Assembly: GCA_902781945.1 (NCBI GenBank)
Contig: CACZLE010000012.1
Location: forward strand, 1-43,792
DNA length: 43,792 nucleotides
Source: an uncultured Eubacteriales bacterium
GTDB taxonomy: Bacteria; Bacillota; Clostridia; Christensenellales; Aristaeellaceae
Direction of reading: 5' to 3'
Part shown: piece by piece, positions 40,119-43,792 of the stretch
How positions within the stretch are numbered: position 1 is the stretch's first letter
Layout of the letters: every line of letters starts with the position of its first letter
Translations under genes and position numbers: made by a program
Notes under the pieces: model-generated
Seen by the model: the letters and a program-made list of their open reading frames with translations, nothing else
The model's database searches: none
What the model was told of the DNA's origin: nothing

Positions 40119-40150
40119 ATCGATTTATAGGGAACCTCTGAATAAATGGA

Positions 40151-40199
40151 CTTGTATTCTGCTTTTCCTTGCTATTTAAGCAATTTAGCAGAATACAAG
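40151..40199. repeat. Subterminal hairpin of the IS
   Basis: CTTGTATTCTGCT (40151-40163) and AGCAGAATACAAG (40187-40199) with inner TTGCT/AAGCAA. It probably blocks read-through into or out of the transposase gene. Confidence 0.6.
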
Positions 40200-40288
40200 G
40201 CCAGTTTTTCTCAAAATACAGCTATTCTGAGCTTTCCATCACTCGCTATTTTTGCTGTTTCCCTAAAAAAGCGCAGAGTACCCCCTTC

Positions 40289-41272
40289 TTATCCTGCTGC
40301 AAGCGTCTGTCCGGCAATCGCAAGTGAATACAAATTCGCACAGGCAAACATGGCGTACAGTCGGTTTTCATTTTTCTTGAGGCCCCGGTATCTTACTTTC
40401 TTGTAGCCAAACTGGCATTTTATGATGCGAAAAACGTGTTCAACTTTGCAGCGAACAGAGGCTTTGCGGTGCTCAATGTATCGCTCCCAGTCAAATGCGT
40501 TGTCACTTACTTTGGGCAGGCTTTTGGGCCGACGCGCAATGCGGAAGTCGATACTGGCAAAGTGCTCATTCTCCTTGATTTCAGACCGCTTTTGTATCCC
40601 CAGATACCCGGAATCCCCATACACCACTTCATCATCTTCGCGGATCAGACTGGCTGCTTGCGTTATGTCGTGCCTGTTTGCCGGAGTAACTGTTATCGTA
40701 TGAACCAGGCCGCTGCCTGCGTCTACCCCAACATGGCACTTCATGCCGAAGCGCCATTCATTTCCCTTTTTCGTTTGGTGCATTTCCGGATCACGCGCCT
40801 TGTCCGCGTTCTTTGTGGAGCTGGGGGCATCAATGATGGTCGCGTCCACAATGGTACCGCCCTTCATCATGTGGCCAGTTTGCACCATGACACGGGTGAT
40901 CGCATCGAAAAACAGCTTGTTCAGGCCGTGTTCTTCCAGTAAATGACGGAATTTGCACAGCGTTGTTTCATCCGGAACTGATTCTTTTACGAAATCAATA
41001 CCGGTGAATTTCCGCATGGCGTAGCTGTCATAGATGGCGTCTTCCGTTGCAGGGTCCGAAAGATTGAACCAGATCTGAAGCAGATACATCCGCAGCATTT
41101 TCTCGATCCCCATGGGTGGGCGGCCGCGTTTCCCCTTGGGATAATAGGGCTCAATAATTCCTACCCATTCATCCCATGGGATGATCTCGTCCATGATCTC
41201 AAGAAATTCTTCCCGCTTGGTTTTCTTCTTCCGGAAGCTGTATTCGATATCCGTGAAGGATGTTTGCTTCAT
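40289..41272 (-). CDS. IS5-family DDE transposase
   Basis: 327 residues. N-terminal DUF772-type helical domain (FLEIMDEIIPWDEWVGIIEP to ESVPDETTLCKFRHLLEEHG) and the DDE catalytic domain: first D in GGTIVDATIIDAPSS, second D in VVYGDSGYLG, and E in RCKVEHVFRIIKCQFG, followed by YKKVRYRGLKKN. Full length, with GGTGG SD and a TATAAT upstream near 41305. It should act on the ends of its own IS and probably on the MITE at 31988. Confidence 0.92.
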   Translation of the reverse strand: MKQTSFTDIEYSFRKKKTKREEFLEIMDEIIPWDEWVGIIEPYYPKGKRGRPPMGIEKMLRMYLLQIWFNLSDPATEDAIYDSYAMRKFTGIDFVKESVPDETTLCKFRHLLEEHGLNKLFFDAITRVMVQTGHMMKGGTIVDATIIDAPSSTKNADKARDPEMHQTKKGNEWRFGMKCHVGVDAGSGLVHTITVTPANRHDITQAASLIREDDEVVYGDSGYLGIQKRSEIKENEHFASIDFRIARRPKSLPKVSDNAFDWERYIEHRKASVRCKVEHVFRIIKCQFGYKKVRYRGLKKNENRLYAMFACANLYSLAIAGQTLAAG

Positions 41273-41357
41273 TACAGCGCACCACCTTTGCTTGGTGATG
41301 CTATTATACCATACTGCGATTCGTTGTGGTAGTTGGATTAAATCAGAGATTCCATAG

Positions 41358-41603
41358 TTATTGTATGTCTTCAGGCATTAAAGACCTAAATTCATCAGTA
41401 TCAAAGAATTCAAAAAGCGATATTCCCAAGCCGTCGCATAACAATTTGATTGTTACTATACCAGGATTAGCACTATCTCCATTGATGATGCTTTTTAAGG
41501 TGGAGGGAGGGACGGCAGATAATCGTGCCAACTTATTTAGCGGAAGATTTCTATCCAAACATAATTTCATTAGTCTATTTGCCACAAGTTGTCGAGTCGT
41601 CAT
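41358..41603 (-). CDS. Small XRE-family repressor
   Basis: 81 residues, a single HTH domain: LVANRLMKLCLDRNLPLNKL, ARLSAVPPSTLKSIINGDSA, NPGIVTIKLLCDGLGISLFE. ATG 41603 follows AAAGGTG by 6 bases; two upstream codons are excluded. It diverges from the serine recombinase, and two copies of an operator-like repeat lie between them. It likely represses the recombinase gene, itself, or both. Confidence 0.8.
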   Translation of the reverse strand: MTTRQLVANRLMKLCLDRNLPLNKLARLSAVPPSTLKSIINGDSANPGIVTIKLLCDGLGISLFEFFDTDEFRSLMPEDIQ

Positions 41604-41665
41604 ATAGAACACCTTTCTTTGAAACGATTTTGCAAAAAAATCGTAACATATAAGAAGAAAACAAA

Positions 41666-41705
41666 TGGACGATATATCGACTTTCTGGACGATATATCGT
41701 ATAAT
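41666..41705 (+). promoter_or_regulatory. Recombinase promoter with tandem palindromic operators
   Basis: TGGACGATATATCG occurs at 41666-41679 and 41686-41699, period 20. Each contains the palindrome CGATATATCG. They overlap TCGACT (-35, 41677-41682) and abut TATAAT (-10, 41700-41705), spacer 17. Probably bound by the XRE repressor. Confidence 0.7.
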
Positions 41706-41776
41706 GAAAGGGGGAGGTGTGATTTATGATTTGAATACAAGTTTAGAGAGTTTAGAATATAAAATCCAGGCGCTTT

Positions 41777-41819
41777 CTGTAAAATGAAAGAAATCTATTT
41801 TACAGGAGGCAGAAAATGA
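41777..41819 (+). promoter_or_regulatory. Hairpin and short leader frame before the recombinase
   Basis: CTGTAAAAT (41777-41785) and ATTTTACAG (41797-41805) pair perfectly; the right arm touches the SD AGGAGG. An 11-codon frame from ATG 41784 ends in TGA overlapping the recombinase ATG. Translational control is possible. Confidence 0.4.
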
Positions 41820-42436
41820 ACGTCACAATGTATGGCTATGTTCGCGTCTCATCTAAAGATCAAAACGAAGCTCGACAAGTACTTGCGATGCAGACATTTG
41901 GAGTTGCTAACAGCAATGTGATAGTAGAAAAGCAGTCAGGAAAAGATTTTAATCGCCCGAAATACAAATCTCTCCTCCGACGCCTTCATAAAGATGATGT
42001 ACTTGTTGTGCAAAGTATTGATCGGCTTGGCAGAAATTACAATGAAATAATCGAGCAATGGAGAATTATTACAAAAGAAAAAAAGGCAGCCATTGTAGTT
42101 TTGGACATGCCTTTGCTTGATACCCGTCAAGGGAGAGATTTGACGGGCACATTAATCGCAGATATAGTTCTTCAACTGCTTTCATATGTTGCTCAAACGG
42201 AAAGAGAATATATTAAAAAAAGACAGGCAGAGGGTATTGCTGCCGCTAAGGCAAGAGGTGTCAAGTTTGGGGCTACTCCAAAGGAAAAGCCACCGCAGTA
42301 TAATAACTGTGTTGAGCAATGGCAGGAGGGAAATCTCTCTGCAAGAAAAGCAGCAGAAAAATGCGATGTTTCACATCAAACTTTTTTGAAATGGGTAAAA
42401 TCTGATCAAGCAGAAAAAAGAGCTAAAAATATATAA
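41816..42436 (+). CDS. Small serine recombinase (resolvase/invertase)
   Basis: 206 residues. Resolvase catalytic domain: MYGYVRVSSKDQNEARQ with the nucleophile Ser, VEKQSGKDFNRPKYKSLLRR, DVLVVQSIDRLGRNYNEI, LIADIVLQLLSYVAQTEREY. Helix E then a C-terminal HTH (NLSARKAAEKCDVSHQTFLK). The size is that of Hin/Gin-type invertases and Tn3-type resolvases. The inverted repeats at 42452-42566 just downstream, before a surface protein, favour the invertase role. Confidence 0.85.
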   Translation: MNVTMYGYVRVSSKDQNEARQVLAMQTFGVANSNVIVEKQSGKDFNRPKYKSLLRRLHKDDVLVVQSIDRLGRNYNEIIEQWRIITKEKKAAIVVLDMPLLDTRQGRDLTGTLIADIVLQLLSYVAQTEREYIKKRQAEGIAAAKARGVKFGATPKEKPPQYNNCVEQWQEGNLSARKAAEKCDVSHQTFLKWVKSDQAEKRAKNI

Positions 42437-42451
42437 CAAGGCGGGAATATA

Positions 42452-42566
42452 TGTAGACTTTTTTTCCCAGACAGTACTAACGCTTTTTAGACTAACAGAA
42501 ATGCGCCTGGTTACATTGTAGTCAATAACACAAGTATTATATCAAATATGGTAAAAAAAGTCTACA
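42452..42566. promoter_or_regulatory. Candidate invertible promoter segment
   Basis: Inverted repeats TGTAGACTTTTTTTNCCA at 42452-42469 and, complemented, at 42549-42566 (14 bp perfect, 17 of 18 overall). Between them the minus strand carries a perfect TATAAT (42541-42536), 17 bases after TAGACT in the right repeat, pointing away from the surface gene. On the plus strand only weaker elements are seen (for example TATTAT 42535-42540). Inversion would place the strong promoter toward the gene at 42620. The present orientation is thus probably OFF or low. Confidence 0.65.
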
Positions 42567-43066
42567 ATCGTTACCAAGTGCAAATTATCCTAAATAATTG
42601 AGATGGGGAGGATTACACAATGAAACGCTTTCTGAGCATGGTGACCGTGATCGCACTACTGATTTCTACAATTTCCGCTGGATTTGCGCAGGAGATTATC
42701 TCCCCAAATAGTGGCGCAAACGAATTGATTGAAGAATCGTATGAAGCATCAGAGCATTCACAAGAAGATGTGATGAACTATGAGTCTACTGGGAGAGTAG
42801 AAGACGAAACTTCAGCTGTAAACATGCCATTAAGTGTTGATGAAGATGTTTCAAACAATACAGAAGAGGATAATAAAGAGCGCATCTTGAGCGGTGAACT
42901 ACCATCAGCTTCGTTAGGAAACGAGAAAGACGATAGTACTGAGGCCGATCAGGGAACTGCAAGCAATTTATCCGACATTGCTGTTTATGATAGCGTTCAA
43001 ATTATACAGCCACAGCTCTTTTCTTCTCAGAGTGCTAGTCTTTTAGCGAGCACTCCCATTGTTACT

Positions 43067-43792
43067 TATAGCGGCTCTTTCACTCAAAGCTACTATACAA
43101 TGACCGTTGGTGACAGCCTGAATGTGGGAATAACAGCTAACGCGACAAATGCGAATCTGAGCCGTGTAACCGTAAATGTAGACGCCAGCGGCTATGATCG
43201 ACTGGCATCTACTGAGATCAGCGGAACAAGCTGGTCTGGATCCTTGACACTGGACGGAACAACTGCGCCCCTCAATGTTCCCGGTACTTATACAATTAAG
43301 CTGTACGTTGCCGGTGATGCCGGAGATCCTAACTATGTGGAAGCTGCTCGTGCTACGCTTACAGTAAATGAGGCTCCCAAACCCGTTTCTTATAGCGGTT
43401 CTTTCGGACAGAGTAACTATACTTTGACCGTTGGTGACAGCCTGAATGTGGGAATAACTGCCAACGCGACAAATCGCGACAAATGCGAATCTGACCCGTG
43501 TAACCGTAAATGTAGACGCCAGCGGATATGATCGACTGGCATCCACCGAGATCAGCGGAACAAGCTGGTCTGGTTCCTTGACGTTGGACGGAACAACTGC
43601 TCCCCTCAATGTTCCCGGTACTTATACAATTAAGCTGTATGTTGCTGGTGACGCTGGTGATCCGAACTATGTGGAAGCTGCTCGTGCTGCGCTTACGGTA
43701 AATGAGGCGCCCAAACCCGTTTCTTATAGCGGTTCTTTCGGACAGAGTAACTATACTTTGACCGTTGGTGACAGCCTGAATGTGGGAATAAC
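43067..43792 (+). repeat. Tandem 324-bp coding repeats
   Basis: Unit 1 is 43067-43390, unit 2 is 43391-43724 (334 bp because of the extra 10 bases), unit 3 begins at 43725 and leaves the window. Units are highly similar at the nucleotide level, so copy number can change by recombination. Confidence 0.85.
43465..43484 (+). repeat. 10-bp tandem duplication causing a frameshift
   Basis: CGCGACAAAT is present twice in a row here but once at the same place in unit 1. The +1 shift leads to a stop at 43531. Confidence 0.85.

Larger units (their letters stand above)
40131..41353 (-). mobile_element. Complete IS5-family insertion sequence
   Basis: 1223 bp. Ends GGAACCTCTGAATAAAT (left) and, on the complement, GGAATCTCTGATTTAAT (right). 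ATAG is duplicated at 40127-40130 and 41354-41357. One DDE transposase on the minus strand. Intact ends, gene and target duplication indicate recent insertion, directly after the stop codon of the XRE gene. Confidence 0.9.
42620..43792 (+). pseudogene. Repeat-containing secreted surface protein, frameshifted and incomplete
   Basis: Signal peptide (MKRFLSMVTVIALLISTISA to ~24), an acidic Ser/Glu-rich stretch (~25-140), then Ig-like repeats of 108 residues (SYSGSFGQSNYTLTVGDSLN to YVEAARATLTVNEAPKPV). In the open frame the protein stops at 43531 after 303 residues, because a 10-bp tandem duplication at 43465-43484 shifts the frame. Removing it restores a frame that continues through repeat 2 and into repeat 3 at the window end. 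SD GGGGAGG. Preceded by the invertible segment, so it is a phase-variable adhesin candidate. Sequencing error cannot be excluded. Confidence 0.7.

Noticed and set aside
40047..40130. A 27-codon toxin gene
   Set aside because: The frame has no hydrophobic helix, its GTG overlaps the SD, and it runs through the terminator. Only the RNA unit is reported, at low confidence.
41719..41787. A 22-codon frame between the repressor and the recombinase
   Set aside because: The GTG start is only one base from the SD and the peptide has no recognisable feature.
43067..43792. CRISPR array
   Set aside because: The repeats are 324-bp coding units, not short repeats with unique spacers. No cas genes are present.

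Overview
The window looks like chromosome of a GC-rich, endospore-forming Clostridia (Firmicutes), probably gut-associated. It carries yabP/yabQ sporulation genes, a divIC homologue, ScpA/ScpB, strong Shine-Dalgarno sites and Firmicutes-type mobile elements. The exact lineage is inference; no rRNA gene is present.

Layout. (1) 1-~1040: end of a genomic island or ICE (excisionase-like gene, XRE regulator) abutting the 3' end of guaA, a classic integration target. (2) 1026-20688: core genome. It holds an unusually short guaA; a tRNA-Gln/tRNA-Glu pair; an ECF sigma/anti-sigma pair with an ECF-type promoter; a solute-binding protein; a pseudo-receiver protein; yabP-yabQ-divIC-ppx; a dus-iscR-iscS-iscU stretch with an IscR-like operator; hflX with a JAMM-like N-terminal domain; two M15 peptidases; a YprB-like exonuclease; a TPR protein; dacF; an M50 protease; and scpA-scpB.

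(3) 20764-32193: a sortase-pilus locus. A 1751-residue adhesin has one intact and one dead CHAP-like domain. It is followed by a signal-peptidase-like protein lacking both catalytic residues (SipA-like), a major pilin with FctA-type and isopeptide domains, a class B sortase, an FctB-like minor pilin, and a solute-binding protein with a poly-Glu tail. The adhesin and major pilin share a non-canonical TPTGI sorting motif, and both contain an AT-rich core inside GC-rich ends.

(4) ~32.3-39.9 kb: a mobilizable transposon with a TnpX-type large serine recombinase, TnpW, a Cys-rich VLP protein, a MobA/MobL relaxase, an RSF1010-like oriT, DUF3847, a DUF6076-like protein and a sigma-like protein. Just upstream lies a 160-bp MITE whose terminal inverted repeats match those of a complete IS5-family element at 40131-41353. 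Both have 4-bp target duplications.

(5) 41358-43792: a phase-variation module. An XRE repressor is divergent from a small serine recombinase. The recombinase is followed by a 115-bp segment bounded by 18-bp inverted repeats that contains promoter elements (a candidate invertible promoter), then a repeat-rich secreted surface protein. Its second repeat carries a 10-bp tandem duplication that shifts the frame. The gene runs off the window.
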